From an uncultured Acidobacteriota bacterium (lineage in GTDB: Bacteria > Acidobacteriota > Blastocatellia > Pyrinomonadales > Pyrinomonadaceae): a stretch of 35,062 nt of DNA. The DNA lies in NCBI GenBank assembly GCA_937873515.1, contig CALMYB010000004.1, forward strand, positions 1 through 35,062. Reading direction: 5' to 3'. The notes below the pieces were generated by a model, which was not told the origin of the DNA, did not search any database, and saw only the letters and a list, made by a program, of their open reading frames with translations. Below are positions 1-7,331 of this stretch, piece after piece. A program made the position numbers and the translations under genes. Positions within the stretch are counted from its first letter, which is position 1. Each line of letters starts with the position of its first letter.

Positions 1-57
1 CGCCGATAATAGCGGTTTAGTTGTTTCATTTCAGTAGTTTAGCCTATACGTTTTTCA

Positions 58-77
58 GCTTAACTACCATAGACCCT
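58..77 (+). repeat. 20-base dispersed repeat, left copy
   Basis: The sequence GCTTAACTACCATAGACCCT occurs here and, perfectly reverse-complemented, at 34987-35006. A 20-base exact match in 35 kb is far beyond chance. This copy lies 9 bases upstream of the vapB-like start codon, where a promoter or operator would be expected, and no Shine-Dalgarno sequence separates them. Flanking bases outside the 20 do not match between copies. It may be an operator, a recombination site or a fragment of a mobile repeat; the sequence does not decide. Confidence 0.85.
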
Positions 78-86
78 ACTTTTATT

Positions 87-329
87 ATGAAAAGTTTGGC
101 GGTTGGTGAGTTAAAAGCGCAGTTTTCGCAGGTTTTGGAAAAGGTTCAGCAGGGCGAGAGCTTTGGGATTACCTATGGTAAGAGTAAAAAGCTGATTGCT
201 GAGATTAATCCGCCGAAGAAGAAAGAGAAACAGAAGAAGCGTAAATTTGGGATTCTTGATGGAAAGGTAAACATAGTGTTCGCCGACGATTTCAAGATGA
301 CCGAAGAGGAATTCATCAATCTCAAATGA
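87..329 (+). CDS. Phd/YefM-family antitoxin
   Basis: An 80-residue protein opening MKSLAVGELKAQFSQVLEKV, the N-terminal DNA-binding fold of Phd/YefM antitoxins, which recognise an operator through this half and cover the toxin with the tail. The C-terminal half is very lysine-rich (KKKEKQKKRK), ends in an acidic segment and is probably disordered until bound. The ATG at 87 was chosen over an upstream in-frame ATG at 21 because the family's conserved start begins at M-K-S-L. The stop overlaps the toxin start by 4 bases (ATGA), so the pair is translationally coupled. Autoregulation is expected for the family. No good ribosome binding site is visible. Confidence 0.85.
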   Translation: MKSLAVGELKAQFSQVLEKVQQGESFGITYGKSKKLIAEINPPKKKEKQKKRKFGILDGKVNIVFADDFKMTEEEFINLK

Positions 330-727
330 GATATTTGCTTGATACCCACGTTTTTCTCTGGAAGCCTGCGAATTCGGAGAGGATTCCGGCAAAGGTGCTC
401 GCGGAAACGGAAAACCCTGATAACGAGATATTTATCAGTGCCGTCAGCCTGTGGGAAATCGCCATAAAAACCCGTGTCGGGAAAATGGATCTTGGCGGAA
501 TCTCAACCGATGACCTGATCCCGCTGGCAAGCGAGATGGGCATCGCGACATTGTCATTGACCCCAAACGAAGCGGTCACTTACGCAAGACTAAAAGAACC
601 AACCCACAACGACCCTTTTGACCGGATGCTCATTTGGCAGGCGATATCAAGAAAGCTGCCCCTCGTCAGCGGTGATACGGAATTCCGACGGTTCAAAAAG
701 TACGGCCTGAAACTGCTTTGGAAATAG
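326..727 (+). CDS. PIN-domain toxin, VapC family (COG3744 type)
   Basis: A 133-residue PIN-domain ribonuclease, the toxin of the pair started by the Phd-like gene at 87. Acidic residues of the metal site are visible: D6 in LLDTH, E44 in SLWEIAIK, D96/D99 in NDPFDRML and D117 in SGDTEF, so the nuclease looks intact. Members of the family cut RNA (tRNA, rRNA or mRNA) when freed from the antitoxin; the target cannot be told from sequence. Length is normal for the family. The start overlaps the antitoxin stop (ATGA). The next gene begins 23 bases after the stop and is unrelated. Confidence 0.9.
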   Translation: MRYLLDTHVFLWKPANSERIPAKVLAETENPDNEIFISAVSLWEIAIKTRVGKMDLGGISTDDLIPLASEMGIATLSLTPNEAVTYARLKEPTHNDPFDRMLIWQAISRKLPLVSGDTEFRRFKKYGLKLLWK

Positions 728-750
728 CCCCAAGAAACGCGGCAGGTAGA

Positions 751-1083
751 ATGACATCGAAGATCATTGCGGCACTTCTCATCGCGGCGATCAACGCGAT
801 CATGGGCGTTGCGGTCTTCTTGTTTCTGCTTGTTGCGATGAACGGCTACAGCGAACGGATCGCAAGCTACGGGCTTGGGGCGTTTGTGATCCTGGGGTTG
901 GCTGTTACCGTTTCGATGGCTATCGGCGGCTTCTTGATCACAGGTTATCTCTTGAAGCGCGGGCGCAGTCCGGTGCTCGCGGGATTCCTTTCCACCGTTG
1001 CAGGCTCCGTTTTGGGAGCTTTCCTAAAAGTCGTCTCTGCGCTCGTCGGCATCGGCGTCGCCGAGGTCATCCGGGCCGGCTGA
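751..1083 (+). CDS. small hypothetical membrane protein
   Basis: A 110-residue very hydrophobic protein that I do not recognise. Three or four membrane segments can be seen, roughly residues 5-30, 40-65 and 72-105, the last rich in Gly, Ala and Val. There is no catalytic motif. The ATG at 751 is preferred to an upstream in-frame ATG inside vapC because an AGGTAG stretch precedes it and the hydrophobic segment follows at once. It follows the toxin gene on the same strand and converges on the rhodanese gene only 17 bases on. Function unknown. Confidence 0.6.
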   Translation: MTSKIIAALLIAAINAIMGVAVFLFLLVAMNGYSERIASYGLGAFVILGLAVTVSMAIGGFLITGYLLKRGRSPVLAGFLSTVAGSVLGAFLKVVSALVGIGVAEVIRAG

Positions 1084-1100
1084 ACTTCGACAAGTTGCGG

Positions 1101-1640
1101 TTACCGAACTGCTGTACGCTTCACTTCGTCTTTTGAAGAAACGAGTTTCAGCTTCGTCGTCTTCGCGTCAAGCAGCGGGCCGAGTTCGTAAACGTTTCGA
1201 TAACCATAGGTGTATAGCGAGATGTACGTCGAAAGATTCAGCGACGCGGGTGCGATCTTTGTCGGAAACGCACTCGGCTCGTTCTCGAAATTATTGTTGC
1301 AGTAGATCAGGATCTTTGTGTTTTTGTCAGGCAGATTTTTTGCGAGGCTTTCGACCGTGATGTCCGGGAAGCTCAGGTTGATCGCACCGGCAATGTGCAG
1401 TTCGTCGAATTTTTCGCTGCTCCGGGCATCAAGGACCACAACGCCCGGTTCTTTGCTCGCGGCAATGAACTGCGCTTCGGTCAGGCGCCGCGTCGAACGA
1501 TGCTTGGCGGCGTCGCGTGAGACCTTTAGGAAGCCGTCCATATCGATCGACGGGTTATAAAGCCCGCCCGCCTGTTGTGCGTTGGCTGCGAAAGCGAATG
1601 CGGCGAGGATAGCGGCCGCAAAAAGGACATGTTTTCTCAT
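1101..1640 (-). CDS. exported rhodanese-domain protein
   Basis: A 179-residue protein with a signal peptide (MRKHVLFAAAILAAFAFAANA, then QQAG) and a single rhodanese fold. Conserved elements are VVVLDARSSEKFDELHIAGAIN and ILIYCNNNF. Rhodaneses move sulfane sulfur through the loop Cys; here that Cys is in YCNNNFEN, without the Arg/Lys-rich CxxxxR loop of classical enzymes, so the activity may differ. The start at 1640 has a strong GGAGG site 6 bases upstream, whereas the upstream in-frame ATG at 1661 would add non-signal residues. It is divergent from the phosphatase at 1799, with 158 bases between. Confidence 0.85.
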   Translation of the reverse strand: MRKHVLFAAAILAAFAFAANAQQAGGLYNPSIDMDGFLKVSRDAAKHRSTRRLTEAQFIAASKEPGVVVLDARSSEKFDELHIAGAINLSFPDITVESLAKNLPDKNTKILIYCNNNFENEPSAFPTKIAPASLNLSTYISLYTYGYRNVYELGPLLDAKTTKLKLVSSKDEVKRTAVR

Positions 1641-1798
1641 ACAGTGCCTCCGAGGGAACAACTATTGGTCAATTGATGCAGGCCGCGAACCAAGAGATGC
1701 CTGTCGATCAACTCCGTGATAATCTAGTCTCCGAGACCAAGACAGTCGAACCTTAGGCTGAGATTCTACGGCCATTAGACGCTTTCCGGGAGGCTTGT

Positions 1799-2893
1799 AT
1801 GCAAAGATCCATCGTCGCCATCTTTCTCGCCATATGCGCAGCTGCCGGTTCGCTCTACGCACAGCAGCGGACCCGGAACGTGATCCTTATCACCTTGGAC
1901 GGAGCACGTACACAGGAGATCTTCGGCGGACTCGATCGGGAGATCTTTGCGTCGACGAACAAAAATTTTCAAAAGACCGGGACGTACATGCGTCTTTGGG
2001 CCGACACGGCAAAGGAACGGCGTGAGAAGCTGATGCCGTTCTTTTGGAAGACCTTGCTCGTCTCGGAAGGCTCGATCGCCGGCGACCGGAGCCTTGGAAG
2101 CTCAGTGCAGACGACGAATCAGCTCTTCTTCTCGTATCCCGGATATTCGGAAATGCTTACGGGCCAAGCTCACGATGACGTCATCAAAAGCAATAGCCAC
2201 CCGCAAAATCCGTATCCTTCTGTACTCGATTTTCTTCATAAGAAGTTGAAGCTCTCGAAGGATCAGGCCGCAGATATTTCGTCCTGGGACGCATTCGAAC
2301 GGATCTCGACCAGCGAACCCGGATCTTTTGTGATCAACGCAGGCTTTATGCCGTACGAGAGCCCTGACAGAGAGATCGCTGCCTTGAGCCGTGCTCAATC
2401 GGAGACACTTCCTGCATGGAACGGCGCCAGATTCGATTATTACACCTTTCGATTTGCGTTGGCTCATCTGCGGAAATTCCATCCACGCGTCATCCATATC
2501 GGGTTTGACGAAACAGATGATTGGGCACACGAGAAGAATTACGAACGGGTCCTGCAAGCATTGAATATGACCGACGGCTTCCTCAAGGAAATATGGGACT
2601 TCGTGCAGACCGATCCGGCATACAAGGGAAGGACATCGGTCATCGTTACCACCGACCACGGCCGCGGTAAGACCGTCAACGATTGGCACGACCACGGGGC
2701 AGATGTCGCGGAAGCTCAGAACATATGGATGGCCTTCTTCTCGCCCGATGTGAAGCTTCGCGGCGAATGGAAAGACGCCGGGACCATCTATCTTAACCAG
2801 GTGCCGGCAACGCTTTGCCGCTTTTTGAATTTGGATTATAGTAAGCAGAATCCGGAGGTAGGCAAGCCGATAGCTCGGCTGTTCGCGGACTAG
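1799..2893 (+). CDS. secreted alkaline-phosphatase-superfamily hydrolase
   Basis: A 364-residue protein with a signal peptide (residues 1-22, ending SLYAQQ). The core has VILITLDGARTQEIF with a metal-ligand D34 and a possible T38, FSYPGYSEMLTG near 111-122, GFDETDDWAHE (D241, H244), VTTDHGRG (D286, H287) and HDHG (H299). These two-metal ligands are typical of type I phosphodiesterases, nucleotide pyrophosphatases and sulfatases. Substrate is unknown; phosphomonoesters or phosphodiesters in the periplasm are likely. A GGGAGG ribosome binding site lies 6 bases before the ATG. The DUF962 gene starts 4 bases after its stop, suggesting co-transcription. Confidence 0.85.
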   Translation: MQRSIVAIFLAICAAAGSLYAQQRTRNVILITLDGARTQEIFGGLDREIFASTNKNFQKTGTYMRLWADTAKERREKLMPFFWKTLLVSEGSIAGDRSLGSSVQTTNQLFFSYPGYSEMLTGQAHDDVIKSNSHPQNPYPSVLDFLHKKLKLSKDQAADISSWDAFERISTSEPGSFVINAGFMPYESPDREIAALSRAQSETLPAWNGARFDYYTFRFALAHLRKFHPRVIHIGFDETDDWAHEKNYERVLQALNMTDGFLKEIWDFVQTDPAYKGRTSVIVTTDHGRGKTVNDWHDHGADVAEAQNIWMAFFSPDVKLRGEWKDAGTIYLNQVPATLCRFLNLDYSKQNPEVGKPIARLFAD

Positions 2894-2897
2894 GCCG

Positions 2898-3227
2898 ATG
2901 ATCAAGACATACGCGGAATTCTGGGATTTTTATTTAACAGAACATCGGCATCCACTGACTCGCGTCCTGCACTTCATCGGGACATCGCTCGGCATAGTCC
3001 TTCTCATTTGGCTCGTCTGGAGCGGTCTGTGGTACTTCTTCCCTCTCTGTTTTGTCTGCGGATACGCTTTTGCTTGGACAGCGCATTTCCTGGTTGAAAA
3101 GAACCGCCCCGCAACGTTCAAATATCCGGGCTGGTCATTCATTTCGGATTACAAGATGGTCTGGTATATGCTTACCTGCCGCATCTCACGGGAATACATC
3201 CGCATCGACAACACAAAAAGAACCTAA
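2898..3227 (+). CDS. DUF962/Mpo1-like membrane protein
   Basis: A 109-residue protein of the DUF962 (Mpo1/YGL010w-like) family. Visible signatures are HPLTRVLHFIGT with the paired histidines, two hydrophobic segments at about 28-45 and 47-66, AHFLVEKNRPATFKYPGWS and the following SDYKM. Yeast Mpo1 is an iron-dependent dioxygenase that shortens 2-hydroxy fatty acids; bacterial members are mostly untested, so a lipid role is inference. It starts 4 bases after the phosphatase stop and is probably in the same transcript. The length is at the short end of the family. Confidence 0.85.
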   Translation: MIKTYAEFWDFYLTEHRHPLTRVLHFIGTSLGIVLLIWLVWSGLWYFFPLCFVCGYAFAWTAHFLVEKNRPATFKYPGWSFISDYKMVWYMLTCRISREYIRIDNTKRT

Positions 3228-3293
3228 CTGTCATACAGAATATTCAGCTATACTTGTCCATGAAAGGAGAAAATACAGATCGGGAGGCGTCTT

Positions 3294-3842
3294 ATGATGT
3301 TCTTAGCGAGAAATTGGTGGGTTTTTCTGCTCCGCGGTATCTTTGCACTTGTCTTTGGCATAGCGGCGATATCTTTTCCGGCTTCTGCATTTCTGTCACT
3401 TGTGCTGATCTTCGGAGCTTTCGCGTTGGTTGACGGCATCTTTGCCATCATCTCGGCCTTTAGTTCAAATGCGAGGACCGAGAATTGGTGGTGGATCATT
3501 CTTGAAGGCCTACTCGGCATCGTTGTCGGCCTCATCACGCTGATACAACCTGCGTCGATGGCACAGGCAATGATCCTCGTCATCGCGATCTGGGCATTCG
3601 TCAGCGGCGTTTTCAAAATCGTAACCGCGATCCAGTTGCGGAAGCTCATCGTTGGCGAATTCTGGATGATCCTTGGCGGCATATTTTCGATCCTTTTCGG
3701 CGTACTGGTCGCAGCAGACCCGATTGGCGGAGCCTTCGCCGTCGGATTCATCATTGGTATTTATGCCGTTCTGTTCGGAGTAACGATGGTCGCTCTCTCG
3801 CTCCGTCTTCGAACTCATAACGCACGGCACTCAGCGGCCTAG
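3294..3842 (+). CDS. HdeD-family (DUF308) membrane protein
   Basis: A 182-residue protein with six membrane segments arranged as three pairs of repeats, each opening with a W/G-rich turn such as NWWVFLLRGIFALVFGIAAI and the later LGGIFSILFGVLVAADP. This is the HdeD pattern; E. coli HdeD belongs to an acid-resistance locus, but most homologues have no assigned role. A GGGAGG site precedes the tandem ATGATG start; either ATG may be used. It stands alone between the DUF962 gene and the DUF2721 gene. Confidence 0.85.
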   Translation: MMFLARNWWVFLLRGIFALVFGIAAISFPASAFLSLVLIFGAFALVDGIFAIISAFSSNARTENWWWIILEGLLGIVVGLITLIQPASMAQAMILVIAIWAFVSGVFKIVTAIQLRKLIVGEFWMILGGIFSILFGVLVAADPIGGAFAVGFIIGIYAVLFGVTMVALSLRLRTHNARHSAA

Positions 3843-3909
3843 CCTGACATCGGATCGCGCGAGATTTGCGCTTGTGCTGCGACATTACTAACATTTAGAT
3901 TCGACTTTT

Positions 3910-4545
3910 ATGGCTGGCGGAGATCTTGTTTCCGTAAACCCGGACGCTCTTAATTCGACCATCGAGTTTCTTACGGCGATGGTCACGCCGACGTTGCTGA
4001 TCTCGGCAACCGGTTCGCTGGTGCTCTCGACCTCGACGAGGCTCGGCCGCGTGGTCGATCGCGTTCGCGAACTCGAGAAACGCTTGAGCGACCTTATTAC
4101 GAGCGACGACAAATCCGCTATCGCTCTTTATGAACTCCGCATCGACACCGTCGTTGGCCTCCTCGATAAAGTAACGAGCCGCGCCCGCCTTCTTCAGCGG
4201 GCGATGGTGACTTTCTATTACGGGCTTGGCTTCTTCGTGCTGACAAGCGTTACGATCGCCGCTGCCGCCTTCTTTAATACATATCGCTGGGTGCCGATCC
4301 CGGTCGGGATCGTCGGGATTTTATTCCTGTTTTGGGGTAGCATCCTGATGCTCTTGGAAACAAGAATGGCGACGGCGACCGTAAATGCCGAGATGGATTT
4401 TACGTGGACGCTTGCCAACTACGTCGCGCCGAAAGAGATCATCAACAAGTATATTTACAACGCTCATGGAAAACGCAGACTCAGGCGTAAGGTCGCGGAA
4501 ACTCTCGAACAAGAACAGACTCGAGAACCAGGTCCACGCGCTTGA
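3910..4545 (+). CDS. DUF2721 membrane protein
   Basis: A 211-residue protein matching the DUF2721 pattern: an N-terminal stretch LTAMVTPTLLISATGSLVLSTSTRLGRVVDRVREL, a charged helical region, then two membrane segments around residues 100-120 and 122-143 (FYYGLGFFVLTSVTIAAAAF and VPIPVGIVGILFLFWGSIL), and a basic tail. Function of the family is unknown. Its 3' end overlaps the radical SAM gene by 80 bases if that gene starts at 4466, so the two are probably one transcription unit. Confidence 0.8.
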   Translation: MAGGDLVSVNPDALNSTIEFLTAMVTPTLLISATGSLVLSTSTRLGRVVDRVRELEKRLSDLITSDDKSAIALYELRIDTVVGLLDKVTSRARLLQRAMVTFYYGLGFFVLTSVTIAAAAFFNTYRWVPIPVGIVGILFLFWGSILMLLETRMATATVNAEMDFTWTLANYVAPKEIINKYIYNAHGKRRLRRKVAETLEQEQTREPGPRA

Positions 4546-5512
4546 GCGCTTGCTTGGATCCTGCACGGTCTGCCCTAAAGATTGCGGCAATAACCGATTG
4601 AAGGATGAGATCGCCGCATGTTATTCGGGACGTTTGCCGATCGTCTCGAGCTACACTGCTCATTTCGGCGAAGAGCCCTGCCTAAGCGGCACGCGTGGGG
4701 CGGGAAATATCTTTTTCGGCAACTGCAACCTTCGCTGCGTTTATTGCCAGAACTATCAGATCTCGCAGACGTGGAAAACTCAGCGGAAGAACGAGATCAC
4801 CGTCGAGCGTCTGGCCGAGATGATGCTCGAACTCGAGCAACGCGGCTGCCACAATATCGGCTTTGTCTCGCCTACGCATTTCGCTCCGCAGATGGCACGC
4901 GCCATACTGCTTGCGACCGAGCAAGGCCTTGATCTTCCCGTTGTTTACAACACGAACGCATATGATTCTGTCGAGGTTCTCACGCTCCTCGAAGGCCTTG
5001 TCGATATCTATCTCCCTGACCTGAAATACGCAGATTCGGCCGCCGGATTCACGTATTCAAAAGTGCGCGATTATGCCCATTTTGCCCGCCTTGCGATCAA
5101 GGAAATGCACCGCCAGATGGGCAGCGAACTTGTCTTCGATGACGCGGGCCTGCTGCAACGCGGTCTGCTGATCCGCCTTCTCGTTCTGCCGAACGATATC
5201 GCCGACCTCGAAGCGAACCTTCGATGGATACGTGACGAACTGTCGGCTAAGACCGCGATCTCGCTGATGGCCCAATATTACGCGACCAACAAGGCGGCAA
5301 CGGATGAACGCTACATCCTGCTCTCTCGCCGCATTTCCGAAGGCGAATGGTTCGAGGCCGTTTCCCTGCTCGACGATCTCGGAATGGAGGAAGGCTTTAT
5401 GCAGGAATACGAATCGGCTTCGCATTACTACCGCCCGGATTTTGAGGATAAAGACAACCCGTTCAAGGATGTAAGGGACTTTGAAAAAGGCCGCCAACGG
5501 AGAGAGCGATAG
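4466..5512 (+). CDS. radical SAM protein, PflX/COG1313 type
   Basis: A roughly 348-residue protein related to pyruvate-formate-lyase-activating enzymes of the PflX group. The radical SAM cluster motif is CNLRCVYCQNYQ (Cx3Cx2C), preceded by GNIFFGN. An N-terminal CTVCPKDCGNNR adds four cysteines, a hallmark of the PflX subfamily. Further matches are GFVSPTHFAPQ, VYNTNAYDS and DIYLPDLKYAD. It should generate a 5'-deoxyadenosyl radical; the protein or small-molecule target is unknown, and no glycyl radical enzyme is visible here. The start is uncertain: 4466 ATG was taken, but an internal TTG just before the first cysteines is also possible. Confidence 0.85.
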   Translation: MENADSGVRSRKLSNKNRLENQVHALERLLGSCTVCPKDCGNNRLKDEIAACYSGRLPIVSSYTAHFGEEPCLSGTRGAGNIFFGNCNLRCVYCQNYQISQTWKTQRKNEITVERLAEMMLELEQRGCHNIGFVSPTHFAPQMARAILLATEQGLDLPVVYNTNAYDSVEVLTLLEGLVDIYLPDLKYADSAAGFTYSKVRDYAHFARLAIKEMHRQMGSELVFDDAGLLQRGLLIRLLVLPNDIADLEANLRWIRDELSAKTAISLMAQYYATNKAATDERYILLSRRISEGEWFEAVSLLDDLGMEEGFMQEYESASHYYRPDFEDKDNPFKDVRDFEKGRQRRER

Positions 5513-5514
5513 AA

Positions 5515-5550
5515 ATAACAAAGATTGTTATTAATAGCAGTCTTTGTTAT
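5515..5550. promoter_or_regulatory. nested palindromes, likely parDE operator
   Basis: The 47-base gap between the radical SAM stop and the antitoxin start carries two overlapping palindromes. ATAACAA-AGA-TTGTTAT (5515-5531) is a perfect 7-base inverted repeat, and ATAACAAAGA (5515-5524) also pairs perfectly with TCTTTGTTAT (5541-5550). ParD-type antitoxins bind such repeats to repress their own promoter. The AT-rich arms make an operator more likely than a terminator, although the outer pair could also form an RNA hairpin after the upstream gene. Confidence 0.55.
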
Positions 5551-5559
5551 CCTCTTTCT

Positions 5560-5826
5560 ATGAATGTTTCTCTTACGCGCGAGCTAGAAACTTTGATCGA
5601 GCAGAAGGTTAAGGACGGGATGTATAATTCCGCGAGCGAGGTCGTTCGCGAAGGCCTGAGGCTTTTGCAGCAACGGGACGAGATCCGCGAAGCGAAGCTG
5701 AACGCCCTGCGAGCTGAGATAAAGAAGGGCACGGCTGATCTGGAAGCGGGACGCTACAAAGATGGTGCGCAAGCAATGGCCGACATAAAGGAACGCTTGC
5801 TAGCAAGAAGGCCAAAACATGGCTGA
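5560..5826 (+). CDS. ParD-family antitoxin
   Basis: An 88-residue protein with the ParD/CopG ribbon-helix-helix start MNVSLTRELETLIEQKVKDG and MYNSASEVVREGLRLLQ, followed by a charged toxin-binding tail (residues 45-88). It binds operator DNA as a dimer and neutralises the ParE partner, whose gene overlaps its end by 8 bases. The start has no clear ribosome binding site (the upstream bases are pyrimidine-rich), so translation may be leaderless or weak, which would suit a labile antitoxin only if transcription is strong. Confidence 0.88.
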   Translation: MNVSLTRELETLIEQKVKDGMYNSASEVVREGLRLLQQRDEIREAKLNALRAEIKKGTADLEAGRYKDGAQAMADIKERLLARRPKHG

Positions 5827-6109
5827 TTTCATCGTTACCTGCGAGGCGGAGGACGACATTGACGATATCCTTGCTTTCATTTCGATAGATAACTTTGAAG
5901 CCTCGGTCGAATTGTATGGCCGGTTTGTCGATATCTTCAAAATGTTAGCCGAGAATCCGGGCGCAGGCCGCGAGCGCTCAGAGCTTGAACATGGCCTGCG
6001 AAGTTTTCCTATAGGCAGCTATTTGATCTTCTATCGAGGTTGGGCGAATCGAGTAAGCATCTCTCGTGTCCTCCACGGCGCTCGTGATCTTGATGAGGTC
6101 TTTGGCTAA
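5819..6109 (+). CDS. ParE/RelE-family toxin
   Basis: A 96-residue protein of the ParE branch of the RelE/ParE superfamily: DIDDILAFISIDN in the first helix pair, LAENPGAGRERSEL, then the strand FPIGSYLIFYRG and ISRVLHGARDLDEVF at the C terminus. ParE toxins poison DNA gyrase, RelE toxins cut mRNA; the HGARD ending favours ParE. It overlaps the antitoxin by 8 bases. No residues seem lost, so the pair looks functional. Confidence 0.88.
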   Translation: MADFIVTCEAEDDIDDILAFISIDNFEASVELYGRFVDIFKMLAENPGAGRERSELEHGLRSFPIGSYLIFYRGWANRVSISRVLHGARDLDEVFG

Positions 6110-6487
6110 GTGAAACTAAAACTCTTGAATCTCGGCCTTTTGCTGACCTCCCTACTTGGCTATTTGAAATGGGGCGGTGATAACGCCGCGTTCCTTGCCG
6201 AGGCCGAAGCAGAGGTCTTGAAGCGTTTGCTTACCGAGCCAACTGCCGTTCTGCATCCGTTTACCGTACTGCCGCTCGTCGGGCAGGTGCTGCTTGTTGT
6301 GACTCTTTTCCAAAGGCGTGTGAGCAAGCTCCTCACGCTCATTGGGCTCACCTGCCTGAGTTTGCTGCTCTTGCTCATTTTTGTTATCGGCATCGCTGCT
6401 TTTGAGTATAGAATGGTGCTTTCGACGCTGCCGTTCGTGGTGATCGGCGCATTTGTGGTTCGGGAGCTGCTTCGCAAGAACATATGA
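6110..6487 (+). CDS. hypothetical membrane protein
   Basis: A 125-residue protein starting with GTG directly after the ParE stop. It has an N-terminal hydrophobic segment (LKLLNLGLLLTSLLGYLKWGG), an acidic loop, then three membrane helices at about 50-68, 73-96 and 102-119. I do not recognise a family. Its stop overlaps the next ATG as ATGA (6484-6487), a junction that usually marks a genuine coupled operon. It could be cargo behind the toxin-antitoxin pair or the first gene of the following redox cluster. Confidence 0.6.
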   Translation: MKLKLLNLGLLLTSLLGYLKWGGDNAAFLAEAEAEVLKRLLTEPTAVLHPFTVLPLVGQVLLVVTLFQRRVSKLLTLIGLTCLSLLLLLIFVIGIAAFEYRMVLSTLPFVVIGAFVVRELLRKNI

Positions 6488-6567
6488 TCAAGACTGGACA
6501 GGCAGCACCGGTTTTTACGGATCGGGGTGATTCGTTTCGTGATATCAGAGACTTCAAGAATAAGATT
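6484..6567 (+). pseudogene. relic of a peroxiredoxin/redoxin 5' end
   Basis: The 28 codons from 6484 read MIKTGQAAPVFTDRGDSFR and then DIRDFKNKI. This matches the beginning of thioredoxin-fold peroxidases (GxxAPxF..., then a D-F-K-x-K before the first strand) and resembles the intact peroxiredoxin at 7332 (MKIGDTAPDFTLKDGDG). About 24 of the first 33 bases agree between the two starts. The reading frame runs directly into the start of an unrelated secreted protein at 6568. The ATGA overlap with the preceding gene suggests that a complete redoxin gene once began here. Confidence 0.4.
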
Positions 6568-7323
6568 ATGAGGATCAAACCTTCACTACTGTATATATTT
6601 GTGGTGTTCCTAGTCGCCCCATGTATTGGCCAGGAGATCCATTTCCCAATGCCTGGTAATTCCGACTATCCAAAGATTAGATCGAATGGCGCAAAGATCG
6701 AGGACTTTGTTCCGCCGCACTTTGATGTAGTTAGCAAAGTGAGCGGTGACTTAAACGGAGATGCGAAGCCAGACGTTGCTTTACACATAAAAGGGACTTT
6801 TAGCAAATTCATTACAAAGCTCGAATATGGCAGCGATTTCGATACGAATCCGCGAATTTTGATCATTCTCTTAGCAGAAAAAGGTCAGAGAGGATATCGC
6901 CTTGCCGTCCAAAACAATTGTTTTGTTCCGACACCGGACTCACCCACGGATGCAGAGCCGTTTCAAGGTATGTCAATACGAAGAGGGGTGTTGAGGTTGG
7001 ATTTTGAGTTATGGCAAAGTATGGGCAGTTGGGCTGCCACAAATGCTTCGTACAAGTTTCAATACCGGAATGGAGAATTCGTCCTTATCGGTGCAGATCG
7101 GGAAGACTATATGCGGAATTCGTACGATTCGACAGCTTTGAGTTATAACTTTCTTACGGGTAGAGTAAAAACTGTTGATGGCCCCCGAAGAGATCTCGAA
7201 AGTAACCCTGAACCGATTCGCAAAAAGATCACATGGCGTAAACTTCGCAATATAAAACCTCGCGCATTGAAGGATCTTCGAGCGGCATTTTCATGGGAGA
7301 TTGAGCCCGACATTTTTATCTGA
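6568..7323 (+). CDS. secreted hypothetical protein
   Basis: A 251-residue protein with a signal peptide (MRIKPSLLYIFVVFLVAPCI, GQ). The mature part contains VSGDLNGDAKPDVALHIKG, an FG-GAP-like calcium-loop pattern common in bacterial proteins whose numeric fields are read out, followed by RILIILLAEKGQRGYRLAVQNN. I do not know a function. The open frame continues upstream to 6484, but the signal peptide at 6568 marks the likely start. Base composition is visibly richer in A and T than its neighbours and codon choice is different (many AAA, TTT, AAT), which suggests acquisition from elsewhere. Confidence 0.65.
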   Translation: MRIKPSLLYIFVVFLVAPCIGQEIHFPMPGNSDYPKIRSNGAKIEDFVPPHFDVVSKVSGDLNGDAKPDVALHIKGTFSKFITKLEYGSDFDTNPRILIILLAEKGQRGYRLAVQNNCFVPTPDSPTDAEPFQGMSIRRGVLRLDFELWQSMGSWAATNASYKFQYRNGEFVLIGADREDYMRNSYDSTALSYNFLTGRVKTVDGPRRDLESNPEPIRKKITWRKLRNIKPRALKDLRAAFSWEIEPDIFI

Positions 7324-7331
7324 GCGCACTT

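Noticed and set aside
21..86. Upstream extension of the vapB-like gene
   Set aside because: The extra 22 residues are hydrophobic, have no family match and would include the 20-base repeat; the family start is at 87.
2102..2905. Long reading frame opposite the phosphatase gene
   Set aside because: It is antisense to a strongly supported secreted hydrolase, and its translation shows no domain.
4385..4465. Upstream extension of the radical SAM protein
   Set aside because: It lies within the DUF2721 gene in another frame and is Arg/Ser-rich without homology; the CxxC head begins well after.
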